Source: Phytophthora colocasiae
Taxonomy: Eukaryota; Oomycota; Peronosporomycetes; Peronosporales; Peronosporaceae
Length of the DNA: 64,000 bases
NCBI GenBank assembly: GCA_018806915.1
Contig: JAGKQI010000089.1
Coordinates: 496,001 to 560,000 of the forward strand
Direction: 5' to 3'
The position numbers were made by a program, and so were the translations under genes. Shown here piece by piece: positions 55,189-64,000 of the stretch. Within the stretch, counting starts at the first letter, position 1; each line of letters begins with the position of its first letter. The notes below the pieces were generated by a model. It saw only the letters and a program-made list of their open reading frames with translations, was not told where the DNA came from and ran no database searches.

Positions 55189-56397
55189 ATGGTGCGCGTG
55201 CCCGGATCTTCTGGTGACTTCGGATATCACCGTGAGTCCCAAGAAGATGTCAAGATTAAAGAAGAACAAGGGGAAGAAGTGCCTACGAAAGTTGGATCGA
55301 CGGAGGCACCGATGAAAACAGAAAGATCCACAGATCAGCAGAGTTATGGGAGGATCTCTACTGACAGGCACGAGGCAGACCTGGATCGCAATCCAGATCT
55401 TGAAGAAAAACCTCGAATTCCTCCCAAGGCCCCTTCGAGGGCCACCGCGGATCTCGATGAAAATCGAGATCCGCACACGAGCGATAAGGAATCAGCAAAG
55501 CTGAAACCTAATCTGCTCACCAAGTCCACTGTTGCCTCAAGATCGACCAAGAAAAAGAAGACCAAGAGCACCCGGACGAAATTGAAAGCTCCAGACTCAG
55601 AGCCAGAAGACATGGTCAGCCCGGGATCGACGATTACCAAGGACGCGATCGAGCAGGCCTATTACAGGAAGATGCTAAGCGAGACCTTGCTTAACGATCC
55701 CGTTCTTACGATCATACAAGTCCGCCAGATCGGTAACCTCACCGGCCCAGTGTCGAAACCCCGGATTAGCTCTGACCGCCTGAACGCGGTGAAGATCCTA
55801 CTTGATCTGCTCCAAGAAGCTGGTTTGGTGGCTGGAGAGTTCGACCCAAACTCTCTATTTTACTTGGAACTGCAAGCGATTCAATCTGCGACCCATGATC
55901 TATTCGATTCCCTCAAGATCTTGGTCGGCGAACGCTCACTGACGCCCGATCCAGGCTATCAGACTGGATCGTCATGCTACGCGTCGGCGACCTCGGAACC
56001 AGATTCCGACAGCCCGAGAAGGCTGCAACGCATGTCGTTAGGCCCCTCCGGTGCCAAATTCCTGAAATCGCGCATGAAGAAACAAGATACACGATCGGTG
56101 GCTGCGAAACTGGAGGCGAAGACGCCTGATCAGCAAGAAAATCGCCGGATCCGGACAGACCAGACCGCGCCGACAACTAATTCCAACGGATCGAGCAACA
56201 AGTTGGACGACTACTTCCAGATGGCGATGGATCGTTTCCTAAAGGAACGGAGTCTCGTGACACCCCGATCGCCGATCAAAGGAGAATTGGATGTTGACAT
56301 GGAGTCCGTTACGGCCTCAGACCCTGATGCATGGGAATACGATCCGGACGATCTGCGATCGCATCCGCGGCGATCGGTCAAGGAGGATCATCGGTGA
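55189..56397 (+). CDS. extra ORF upstream of gag in the Chronos-type element
   Basis: 402 codons from ATG 55,189 (the frame is open from about 55,066). The first 150 residues are charged and disordered (Glu, Lys, Asp, Pro), with a basic patch STKKKKTKSTRTKL. A more ordered central part follows (EQAYYRKMLSETLLNDPVLT ... LNAVKILLDLLQEAGLVAGE ... SLFYLELQAIQ) and then an acidic C-terminus. No known domain. It overlaps the gag frame by 67 nt (56,331-56,397), so it could be an N-terminal Gag extension joined by a frameshift, or a separate protein. Confidence 0.6.
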   Translation: MVRVPGSSGDFGYHRESQEDVKIKEEQGEEVPTKVGSTEAPMKTERSTDQQSYGRISTDRHEADLDRNPDLEEKPRIPPKAPSRATADLDENRDPHTSDKESAKLKPNLLTKSTVASRSTKKKKTKSTRTKLKAPDSEPEDMVSPGSTITKDAIEQAYYRKMLSETLLNDPVLTIIQVRQIGNLTGPVSKPRISSDRLNAVKILLDLLQEAGLVAGEFDPNSLFYLELQAIQSATHDLFDSLKILVGERSLTPDPGYQTGSSCYASATSEPDSDSPRRLQRMSLGPSGAKFLKSRMKKQDTRSVAAKLEAKTPDQQENRRIRTDQTAPTTNSNGSSNKLDDYFQMAMDRFLKERSLVTPRSPIKGELDVDMESVTASDPDAWEYDPDDLRSHPRRSVKEDHR

Positions 56398-57476
56398 TCG
56401 AGCGGGTCCGGATCTCAGCGATCTCGGATCTGAAAGATTTTGCGGGTAAAGATCTGGACGAAGATCGCGCTCGGGCCTGGATCAGTAAGGTCAAGTCAGC
56501 GTTCCAGCGCGATCAGGCTACGGAAGAAGAGAAATGCCTCACGTTTGCAGATCTGATGGTGGGACCGGCAAAGAACTGGTACAGGCAGCTCAGTCGAACG
56601 ACGAAAACCAAGTGGGCAGATCTGTTAGACAGTTTCCAGACCCAATATTGTGGGTTGGGTATGTCGGTCGCGTGGCAATACTATCACGCTCGCAAGCGAT
56701 CGGAAGAAACCCCTCTCGATTATCTCTACCGGCTCAACGTGGCGGCTTTACGTGCTAGACTGAAGATCAAGGACGGGAGCCCTAAGGCCCGCCGCGAACA
56801 TGTGGACCACTACATAGAGACATTGGGAGATCCGGAGTTAGCTGATCGGCTGACCCTACTCCGACTAAGTGACGTCGAGGAGCTGGAGGAGGTACTCCGT
56901 GCCCGGGAACGGGCGAAAAGCAGGCAGCGTAAATCTGCGTTCGGATCGAAGTACAGACAAAAGGCACCGGCCAGTGCCCCGGCAGCTCCCACCCGAGCGG
57001 TGGTACGGGCGATCCAAACTCAAGATCCGAGCTCAGAATCAGAGGAAATATCCGGATCGGATAGATCCGATTCTGAAGGCGATCTCCGGAGGATATATCT
57101 TGCCGCGTCAGAAGACAAGCCGATCGGTGCTGGGGGCGCTCCCCACCAACAGGATCAGTTGCGATCGCACACGAACGTGCAGGACCGAGGCCGGACCACG
57201 GATCGCAGACAACCAGATCACGATAGAGGTCGCTGTTCGCATTGTGGGTCGCGGAAGCACACGGATCTGGACTGCTGGAGACGTCTAATCTGTGACAAGT
57301 GCGGAAAGAGGGGCCACCCAACGGATCGCTGTCTATATACATGCCGTGGTTGTGGGGAGATCCATGAAGCTGGAGAATGCCCCATGGAAGAATTCTACAA
57401 CCAGATCCGCAAGTGGTACGATCCGACCCGACATGCCGGACTGTTTCCCGAGAAGGTGGAAAAGATGTTAAACTAG
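56331..57476 (+). CDS. gag: Gag of the Chronos-type element, three zinc knuckles
   Basis: 381 codons from ATG 56,331. Gag core: ISDLKDFAGKDLDEDRARAW, then ...GPAKNWYRQLSR...WADLLDSFQTQYCG and a Leu-rich SDVEELEEVLRAR. An Arg-rich spacer leads to three Cys-His motifs near the C-terminus: CSHCGSRKHTDLDC, CDKCGKRGHPTDRC and the variant CRGCGEIHEAGEC. One knuckle is usual, so three is uncommon. It overlaps the pol frame by 100 nt (57,377-57,476), where a frameshift is probable. Intact. Confidence 0.85.
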   Translation: MGIRSGRSAIASAAIGQGGSSVIERVRISAISDLKDFAGKDLDEDRARAWISKVKSAFQRDQATEEEKCLTFADLMVGPAKNWYRQLSRTTKTKWADLLDSFQTQYCGLGMSVAWQYYHARKRSEETPLDYLYRLNVAALRARLKIKDGSPKARREHVDHYIETLGDPELADRLTLLRLSDVEELEEVLRARERAKSRQRKSAFGSKYRQKAPASAPAAPTRAVVRAIQTQDPSSESEEISGSDRSDSEGDLRRIYLAASEDKPIGAGGAPHQQDQLRSHTNVQDRGRTTDRRQPDHDRGRCSHCGSRKHTDLDCWRRLICDKCGKRGHPTDRCLYTCRGCGEIHEAGECPMEEFYNQIRKWYDPTRHAGLFPEKVEKMLN

Positions 57477-60181
57477 GACGCTCGCCGGGTTGGAAACCGG
57501 TACGAGCCGAGCGTTCTGAGTACTGCATCTATGCATATGTGAACAAGAAATCGAGAGATCAAGATAGGGAGAATTCGGATCTGCGCGGTAATACATGTAA
57601 GATGCATTCGTATACTGCTAAGATCGCGAGTCTTCCCCGGATCGATGAGTTCTCGCGATCTGGTGCGGAAGTGGCCTTGGATCTCAAGGAAGGAGAATCC
57701 AGGGGTTACTGGAAATACCACGCACCAGGAAAATGGTTCCGCCAAGCCAAGATCTCAGGCAAGATCAATCAGGAAAGAGCGATCTTGCTCCTGGACACTG
57801 GCGCCGAGGTATCCATCTTGGATACCACCTTTGCTCGTAAGGTTGGGTGCCACTTTGACACTAGTCAGAGACAGGAGTGTTTTGGGATCGGTGATAATGT
57901 GTACACCACCGAGGGAAGAACGAGGATCAAGATCACGCTTGCAGGATACCTGGTCTACTTTTTCGATATTTGGATCGGGGATCTATCCGGGCAAGATGCG
58001 ATCCTGGGTATGGATTTCATGATCCCGGCTGGGGTCCGGATGGATCTTGCGAAGGGATCGATGTGCTTACCTAATGAAGTGGGGATCCCACTTAGTGGTC
58101 ACAAGAGATTATACGGGGAGAAGGTAAGATCGGTAAAATTGGAAGAAGATCTACATATCCCAGTTGGGAGATCCGAAGAGGCCGCATCGAGAGTGAAATT
58201 ATCGGCGACGGAGAAATTGTGGGTGAACAGAGGCGACCAATGGGTACCCACCGTGGTAAATGGACCCGGCCGAACTCGGTACTTAGTGATCACGAATTTG
58301 AGCGAGAAGATTCTACGACTGGATCACAGATTACATGTCGGGATGGTACTTGATCAAGAAAAAGTTCCTCGCTACCCCGGGTTTGTGTCGGTCGGGTACC
58401 GGCGTTACATGGAGTGGCAGAATCTAGCTCTAGAAGCGACAGTGGACGCAAGACCGGAACCTCAGGAAACCGTAGAGATCCCCTTACCGCCGGTCGAACG
58501 GCCGACCTACGTTACGCCGCGATCTATACTCCGTCGAGGTGGGGCAATCAAGACCGATCCTGATCCTGCACCAATATCGACATTGGAACCGCGATCACCG
58601 ACCGATACGGCCGAAGTCAAGGTCGCATTCATCGATCCCCAACCGGATCCCATGGATACCCCACCGATCACGATCAGTTCCGACAAGGCCCCGAGTGGCG
58701 AAGCTGGGGGCGGTGAGACTGAGACGAATGGTGAGACTGAGACGAATGAGAGCTTGCCAGATCAGGCCCCAGGTCGGACAGATCGGACATGTGAAGAGGA
58801 AATCGAGGTAAAAACAGAAAAACCAGATTTTCAAATCGAGATCCAACATGTATCCGACGCCGACGCCGTCCCCATGGTTAAAGACACCCCGATCTTGACA
58901 GCCAAGGACGATAGGCTGCGTGATCAATCAACGGATGAACCGGATCCGACATCTCCTGAAGGGATCGAGAACGCTGATCAGACCCACTTACACGAAAGTG
59001 GCGATTTTTCGGCCGAAGATCTAGCCGATAATCTCGCAGTAGTACCAGAGATCCAGATCTCCACCACTGAAGAAGTCAGGATTGAAGATCTGCAAGTAGG
59101 AAATCCGGGATCGGCTACCCAGGAGGAGATCGAGAAACTTCGACAGATTATTTGGAAGAAGCGACATCTCCTGATCGGGAAAGGAAACACACTTCCTCCA
59201 GCGGCCAAGGGTGTTATATGCGATATCGACGTAGGTGATGCAAAGCCGATTGCACAACGAGTCCGAAAGGTGGCGCCACAGTTCCGCGAGAAAGTATCGG
59301 ATCTTATCAAAGGACTCCTAGCTGCCAAGATCATTCGGCCATCGACATCGCCATGGGCGTCTCCGATCGTGGTGATCATCAAGAAGAACGGCGTAGATAT
59401 CCGACTATGTATCGATTATCGGCTGGTGAACGGTCTCACGAGGCTGATGATCTACCCAATGCCTCTGATCAATGACCTGTTAGAAGATCTTGACAAGGTT
59501 CTGTGGTATTGTTCATTAGACATGGCAAGTGGATTCTGGGTCGTATCAATGACCGATCGAGCTCGCGCGATCTCAGCTTTCATCACCCCGTTCGGCCTCT
59601 TCGAGTGGAATCGCATGCCGTTCGGGCTGAAGAACGCCCCTCAGATCTATCAACGTCTTGTGGACAACGCCCTATATGGATTTTTGAAGATCTCCCAGTC
59701 AGGGAATACGGAAGACTCTGCAGATGTGTTTGAATCAGGAATCCCGGAGGATCCTGGTCGCCCGTCGGTTCTAGGACGGAGATCATACATCGACGATATC
59801 TTGATCACGGCTGGAACATGGGATCAAATGTGCGATCGGGTGGAAGACCTATTGGAGGCCTGTGATAAGTGGAATCTCTCGATCAATGTGGCGAAGAGCT
59901 TCTGGGGCATGGATAAGGTGGAATATCTCGGACACAAAGTGTCGATCGACGGATTGGAGGCAAACCCGAAAGACCTGAAGTCTCTGACGGATCTGCCATT
60001 CCCTGGGTCGCTTCGATCCATGCAATCGTTCCTGGGAAGTTTGAACTACTATAGTCGGTTCATCGAGGATTATGCGATCTATGCATCGGTCCTATATGAA
60101 CGCAGAACTGAAGAAGCGACCAGATCTTCGAAAGATCATGGATGGTACGGACCCGATCAATCGAGATCCCGTTGCGCTTAA
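57377..60181 (+). CDS. pol: Pol part 1: protease and reverse transcriptase
   Basis: 934 codons. Aspartic protease LLLDTGAEVSILD is at about residue 138. A long, poorly conserved Pro/Asp/Glu-rich linker (about 350-580) follows. RT starts near VRKVAPQFREKVSDLIKGLL, with ...WASPIVVIIKKNGVDIRLCI and the active site YIDD at about residue 804. A 30-residue acidic insert precedes YIDD (DSADVFESGIPEDPGRPSV). The frame ends at 60,181, shortly after the thumb region YSRFIEDYAIYASVLYE; the rest of Pol is in the next frame. Confidence 0.88.
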   Translation: MPHGRILQPDPQVVRSDPTCRTVSREGGKDVKLGRSPGWKPVRAERSEYCIYAYVNKKSRDQDRENSDLRGNTCKMHSYTAKIASLPRIDEFSRSGAEVALDLKEGESRGYWKYHAPGKWFRQAKISGKINQERAILLLDTGAEVSILDTTFARKVGCHFDTSQRQECFGIGDNVYTTEGRTRIKITLAGYLVYFFDIWIGDLSGQDAILGMDFMIPAGVRMDLAKGSMCLPNEVGIPLSGHKRLYGEKVRSVKLEEDLHIPVGRSEEAASRVKLSATEKLWVNRGDQWVPTVVNGPGRTRYLVITNLSEKILRLDHRLHVGMVLDQEKVPRYPGFVSVGYRRYMEWQNLALEATVDARPEPQETVEIPLPPVERPTYVTPRSILRRGGAIKTDPDPAPISTLEPRSPTDTAEVKVAFIDPQPDPMDTPPITISSDKAPSGEAGGGETETNGETETNESLPDQAPGRTDRTCEEEIEVKTEKPDFQIEIQHVSDADAVPMVKDTPILTAKDDRLRDQSTDEPDPTSPEGIENADQTHLHESGDFSAEDLADNLAVVPEIQISTTEEVRIEDLQVGNPGSATQEEIEKLRQIIWKKRHLLIGKGNTLPPAAKGVICDIDVGDAKPIAQRVRKVAPQFREKVSDLIKGLLAAKIIRPSTSPWASPIVVIIKKNGVDIRLCIDYRLVNGLTRLMIYPMPLINDLLEDLDKVLWYCSLDMASGFWVVSMTDRARAISAFITPFGLFEWNRMPFGLKNAPQIYQRLVDNALYGFLKISQSGNTEDSADVFESGIPEDPGRPSVLGRRSYIDDILITAGTWDQMCDRVEDLLEACDKWNLSINVAKSFWGMDKVEYLGHKVSIDGLEANPKDLKSLTDLPFPGSLRSMQSFLGSLNYYSRFIEDYAIYASVLYERRTEEATRSSKDHGWYGPDQSRSRCA

Positions 60182-63068
60182 GTCGAATCAGGACGGATCA
60201 CCCGACACCTTGACTCAAAAGGGGAATAGTACACCAGATCCTGACTTGGGGGCGACGCCTCCCCCCTGTTCAAGCAAGGTCGGAGCCAATCTGGCCCAAA
60301 GAGCTGGCGACGAAAGGTGGGGTAGGGCACACAGGGCGTTTACAGCCTTGAAAACCAAGATCGCGTCGACCCCGATCCTTCGTCACTTCGACATGACAAA
60401 GTTACCCGTGGTGATCGTGTATGCCAGTGACTGGGCGATTTCCGCCGCACTAATGCAGGAACACGACCAGATCTACCACCCGGTCGCGTTTGCCAGCCGA
60501 ACCTTGAAGACGAACGAGTTAAACTATAATGTTGCCGAAAAGGAGGTGTTGGCTCTACTTCGGATCCTGGATCTACACTACACCCTGTTGGTGGGACGTC
60601 GGATCAAGGTCCTAACCAGACACTCCACGCTTGCCTGGCTGTTCAAGTCTGCCGGCCTTCAAGGGCGTCTGGGACAATGGTCTGCTCTCCTGTCCCCATG
60701 GACACTCGAGATCACGAAGTGTACGAAGGGAGAGGATGAGATACTGGGGGCGATCGCAGCTAATATAACGCCTAGATCGGAGATCGACGAAGCCCTGATC
60801 GCGATCGCGCCACAGAAGGAACCAAGGCGTAAGATCCAGATGCCGATTCCCACCGTAGATCCAGGCGAGGAGCTATGGGTAGTAAGTTTCGACGGTTCGG
60901 CACGCGTGAAACGAGGAGGAGGCGCTTTCAGCGCGATCGTGTGGAGTTTGCCGGAGTGGAAAGTGATCAAAGCTAGATCAGACTATGCGGAGAGTCTTAC
61001 TGTCAATGAAGCGGAATACCGTGGGCTCTTGCTAGGTCTTGGCATGATCGCACAGTTAGAACGCCGCCGTTTGGTCATTTGTGGCGATTCAAACCTAGTG
61101 GTCCGACAAGTCCGGGGCGAGATCGACTGCAAGGCGCCAGGATTGACGTTACTGAAACAGAAGGTGCTAGATCACTTGCGGAATTGGGGAGATCATGAGC
61201 TAGTCCATGTGAAGAGAGACTGGAATGGGAGCGCAGACAGCTTGGCGAGTGCCGCGCTGCAGCGAGGAAGCGGGATCGAGGTCCACGATGAAGCAGATCG
61301 GTGCAATCTGGTCACCCTAAATCGGCTTGATGAGGTGTTGATCCCTCGAGTTGAAGATCGAACGGTGCAAGTGTCGGCCGTAGCCACGGGTGCAGCCCGA
61401 GCGCAACCCGATGCCGCCGTCCTGCGAGAGGAACTGATCCGGGAGATGCGAGTGGATCGGATCAGGCGAGCCCAGGACGAGGAGGTCTGGATCGCCGGAC
61501 TAAAGAAGTACCTGGCTGGGCAGATCGCGGATCTTACTCGAGCCGAGTCTGGATCTTACGCCAAGATCGCTTCTGAGTACGAGGTAGATGAACAGGATCT
61601 GTTGTTTTATTGCCCACCAGGGCCGAGATCAAGAGGTGATCGCGACCGTCTGATGAGACTCGTGGTTCCAGAAACGCTACAGCAGGATGTCCTCCACCAC
61701 TACCATACGACTCTGGAAGGGGGACATCAAGGGATCGGACGCACTTATCAGCGGATCCGAGATCATTTCCACTGGAGGGGATTATATCGGAGTGTGCAGC
61801 GATACGTAGGCGAGTGTGTAGACTGTGAGACCGGAAAGGGGAGACCCACGATCCGGGGCGAGTCACCTGGGAATCTGCAAGCTACATACCCATTCCAGAT
61901 CATAGCGATGGATCACATACCCTCTCTGCCCAGATCCAACAAAGGCAATACTGAACTGCTGATCTGGGTGGATCTGTTCACGGGATATGTGATCGCAAAG
62001 GCTAGTTCCTCCCGATCGGCTCAGACCGTCGCGGAATCTTATGAAGAATGCGTGTTCCGCAGATTTGGCGCTAGCGAGATGATCAGGCACGATCGAGAGC
62101 CGGGCTTCATGTCCGACTTCTTCAGATCGTTTAATAGGATCCTGGGGCAGCGACAACGGGCGACGATGGCCTACCGACCACAGGCCAATGGAACTGCGGA
62201 ACGGATGGTGCAAACGGCCACTAGGGCAATCAAGATGTATGTTCAAGATCTCGATCAAAAGGACTGGGATAAATACGCGGAGAGATTGACTTTCGCCATT
62301 AACACGGCTCACGATCGGGTCCGGGGAGATACCTCTCACTATTTGGTACACGGATGGGATCCAAGATCGACGTTGGAAGCAACGATCCCGATCGGGTCGA
62401 CCAGACGCCACGATCGCGATCCAAGACGGTGGAGATATCGCGTTCAGAGATACTACCAGCAGTCGAGAGAACAGGTCAACGCTAAGCTGCGAGAGGCGAT
62501 CGCGGACCGAGCTGATCGGCACAATGAGGATGTCGATCCGCATCAGATCGAAGCTGGATCACGAGTTTGGCTATACCTAGATCGTGTGAAGGAAGGGTAT
62601 GCCCGTAAACTCGCCCACCTTTGGCATGGCCCGTTCCGTGTTGCAGAGAAGCTCAATGAATTCACGATCAAGCTGGAGATCGCGGGCTCTGATTACCATA
62701 TCTTTCCGGTGGTTCATGTTTCTAAGCTAAAGCTGGTACGGAATTTCCCAGATCGACCGCGGATCGAGTTGACGGTAGATGAAGCCGATCGGCTCGATTT
62801 CGATGAGATCCTCCTTCCGGAAGACAGTTGGGTCCCGGATCTGGATGCCGATGAGTACGAAGTCGAACGGATCTCGGACATGCGAAGTGGGAAACGAACT
62901 CGCTACGGCCGGATCTATCGTGAGTTCCTGGTGCACTGGGTCGGTTATGATGAGCCAACGTGGGTCGACGAAGCTGATCTTAACTGTGGGGCCATATTGA
63001 GCGCGTTCCTACGTGACCACGCTAATCGGAACCGGTTCGGCGTGATGCAGTCGCATGAAGAGGTGTAA
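60072..63068 (+). CDS. pol: Pol part 2: RNase H, second (archaeal-type) RNase H, integrase, chromodomain
   Basis: 998 codons; overlaps part 1 by 110 nt, and the join is near 60,110. The first RNase H (VVIVYASDWAISAALMQEHD, about residue 112) has Ty3-type landmarks through LTRHSTLAWLFKS. A second begins ELWVVSFDGSARVKRGGGAF (about 268), with NEAEYRGLLLGL, CGDSNLVVRQVRGE and NGSADSLASAA, which supply the D-E-D-D set of type 1/archaeal RNase H. Integrase: HHYHTTLEGGHQ...CVDCETGKG, then D in MDHIPSL, D in RHDREPGF, E in NGTAERMVQT. Chromodomain at about 925-975 (YREFLVHWVGYDEPTWVDEA). No internal stops. Confidence 0.9.
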   Translation: MRSMHRSYMNAELKKRPDLRKIMDGTDPINRDPVALKSNQDGSPDTLTQKGNSTPDPDLGATPPPCSSKVGANLAQRAGDERWGRAHRAFTALKTKIASTPILRHFDMTKLPVVIVYASDWAISAALMQEHDQIYHPVAFASRTLKTNELNYNVAEKEVLALLRILDLHYTLLVGRRIKVLTRHSTLAWLFKSAGLQGRLGQWSALLSPWTLEITKCTKGEDEILGAIAANITPRSEIDEALIAIAPQKEPRRKIQMPIPTVDPGEELWVVSFDGSARVKRGGGAFSAIVWSLPEWKVIKARSDYAESLTVNEAEYRGLLLGLGMIAQLERRRLVICGDSNLVVRQVRGEIDCKAPGLTLLKQKVLDHLRNWGDHELVHVKRDWNGSADSLASAALQRGSGIEVHDEADRCNLVTLNRLDEVLIPRVEDRTVQVSAVATGAARAQPDAAVLREELIREMRVDRIRRAQDEEVWIAGLKKYLAGQIADLTRAESGSYAKIASEYEVDEQDLLFYCPPGPRSRGDRDRLMRLVVPETLQQDVLHHYHTTLEGGHQGIGRTYQRIRDHFHWRGLYRSVQRYVGECVDCETGKGRPTIRGESPGNLQATYPFQIIAMDHIPSLPRSNKGNTELLIWVDLFTGYVIAKASSSRSAQTVAESYEECVFRRFGASEMIRHDREPGFMSDFFRSFNRILGQRQRATMAYRPQANGTAERMVQTATRAIKMYVQDLDQKDWDKYAERLTFAINTAHDRVRGDTSHYLVHGWDPRSTLEATIPIGSTRRHDRDPRRWRYRVQRYYQQSREQVNAKLREAIADRADRHNEDVDPHQIEAGSRVWLYLDRVKEGYARKLAHLWHGPFRVAEKLNEFTIKLEIAGSDYHIFPVVHVSKLKLVRNFPDRPRIELTVDEADRLDFDEILLPEDSWVPDLDADEYEVERISDMRSGKRTRYGRIYREFLVHWVGYDEPTWVDEADLNCGAILSAFLRDHANRNRFGVMQSHEEV

Positions 63069-63420
63069 GGAGAGTCAGGCGAGGTGACAGGGTTGCCTCG
63101 CCGTGATCGAGGAAGCTGATGTGGAGGAGAATCCAGATCAGAGCGAGAGTTTTATATTTGTGTATATGCATGTGCGTAGGGAATTTGACGGTGGAAGATG
63201 GTGATCCGGGATGTCGAGATGGAGATGAAAGGGGATCACATTCCTAAAATGATAGAGTACGATGGAATGACGGTGAGAATGGAGATTACGGATTAAGAGT
63301 GGAGATTATGAGAATTACGAATGGAGATGGAAGAATGTAGAACGGCCCTGGAAGGGGTTCCGAATCCGAACTCGGGGAGAAGCCCCGAGCCTTGCTGCAA
63401 GTGATCGAAGTTCGCACGAC
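63069..63420. other. 3' non-coding region between pol and antisense ORF
   Basis: 352 bp rich in GGAGAT and GGTGAT repeats on the plus strand (purine-rich). It could hold the pol 3' UTR and the terminator of the antisense gene. No LTR or polypurine tract can be confirmed. Confidence 0.4.
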
Positions 63421-64000
63421 TTACGGAGAAGCGGCCCCAGCGGGAGGAGGATTGAACTTGCCGATAAGTCGGGGAATCCTGGTAGCGGGATGGTTGACCG
63501 GGTCTTGCCGATACTGGTTACGCCACGGATCCGCCTCGTCACACTCCTCCAGAGCCTCGATCAGGTTCGCCGGCTCTGGGACGTTCGCGTTGGGATCCGA
63601 CAGGTTGGCACGCCGAGAGACCACGCCGGGATACCAACGAACCACATCCACCGACGGAATGGGGAGGTGAAGGAAGAACGGATCCAGCAGGATGTCGAGA
63701 TCGAACCACTGATCGCGCATTATGGCGGGGAAGGAGGCGAGGAATTGGCGCCAAGCAGACCCAGCCCGACTCCGCCGGGCCTTGCGAGCAACGTAATACC
63801 GCTGCAGTTCAAGATCCGCACCATGCATGGCAGAGGTGATCTCGAGGTTATGGGTGGCCTCCCAAAATGCCTGACGGTGCCGTTCCTCCAGAACGCGATA
63901 GGTGGCGGCCACGGCCGCGAGGGGTGTTCCCTCCCTCTCATGCAGATCGAGGTCGAACGTAAGGGGACCCGGGTTCGCGAAGTCGTTCCACGGCTCCAGA
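63421..64000 (-). CDS. antisense ORF downstream of pol, unknown, runs off the window
   Basis: The minus-strand frame is open from the window edge to its stop at 63,421, at least 190 codons, with no start seen. Composition is protein-like: ERHRQAFWEATHNLEITSAM, ARKARRSRAGSAWRQFLASF, WFDLDILLDPFFLHLPIPSV, ending IGKFNPPPAGAASP. No zinc knuckle, protease or transmembrane segment. Antisense ORFs after pol occur in several plant gypsy lineages. It may equally be the end of a gene from an adjacent, oppositely oriented element. Confidence 0.5.
   Translation of the reverse strand, partial: LEPWNDFANPGPLTFDLDLHEREGTPLAAVAATYRVLEERHRQAFWEATHNLEITSAMHGADLELQRYYVARKARRSRAGSAWRQFLASFPAIMRDQWFDLDILLDPFFLHLPIPSVDVVRWYPGVVSRRANLSDPNANVPEPANLIEALEECDEADPWRNQYRQDPVNHPATRIPRLIGKFNPPPAGAASP

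Larger units (their letters stand above)
53821..64000 (+). mobile_element. dual-RNase-H Ty3/gypsy element (Chronos-type), right end outside window
   Basis: A large element with leader (to 55,188), extra ORF, gag, PR-RT, RNase H plus a second RNase H, integrase and chromodomain, then a long 3' region with an antisense ORF. The left boundary is set loosely at TGTGGTGAAG; no 3' LTR is visible before the window end, so LTRs cannot be confirmed. The whole element is strikingly rich in GATC compared with its neighbours. A gypsy clade with an additional archaeal-type RNase H is known from oomycetes as Chronos. Confidence 0.75.

Overview
The window looks like a repeat-rich stretch of an oomycete genome, most likely Phytophthora or a close relative. 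Introns are very short (about 50-90 nt), compact host genes sit between nested transposons, and the transposon mix (Helitrons with spliced Rep/helicase genes, Ty3/gypsy chromoviruses, a dual-RNase-H gypsy element, piggyBac, pogo-like and hAT relics) is typical of that lineage. I saw no rRNA, tRNA or CRISPR. The organism call is inference from gene content.

Layout. Positions 1-28,555 are almost entirely one Helitron family: a truncated copy A (1-1,438, minus), and near-full copies B (about 1,648-10,592, minus), C (about 10,593-19,215, plus) and D (about 19,579-28,555, minus). B and C are head to head and C and D tail to tail, so this part is two giant inverted repeats. Each near-full copy carries a Rep/helicase gene, a divergent three-exon accessory gene of unknown function, and a partial hAT transposase at the tail. 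The Rep/helicase is broken in every copy, at different places; only copy D has an uninterrupted accessory gene.

From 28.7 to 48 kb lies a gene island: a Pro/Gln- and GYGH-rich protein, an RXYLT1/exostosin-like glycosyltransferase, a small secreted Gly/Trp-rich protein, a multi-pass membrane protein, a SWEET sugar transporter, an FKBP prolyl isomerase, a coiled-coil protein and a MAD2L1BP (p31comet) homologue. Two of these genes are split by transposons with the reading frame preserved across the insertion. The secreted-protein gene is split by a young chromovirus (32,131-37,850, 5-bp duplication GGTGG), whose 5' LTR was later hit by a 395-bp hAT MITE. The membrane-protein gene is split by a piggyBac element (38,944-42,954, TTAA).

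From 48 to 53.8 kb are degenerate elements: a pogo-like transposon just upstream of the MAD2L1BP gene, a 537-bp TA-flanked MITE, a gag-only LTR element, and a second pogo-like relic. From about 53.8 kb to the window end is a large GATC-rich Ty3/gypsy element with an extra ORF before gag, three zinc knuckles, PR-RT, two RNase H domains, integrase and a chromodomain. A long antisense ORF runs off the right edge. It matches the oomycete dual-RNase-H (Chronos-type) clade.

Most breaks in the Helitron copies are 1-2 nt length changes, many in homopolymers, so some may be assembly error rather than decay.
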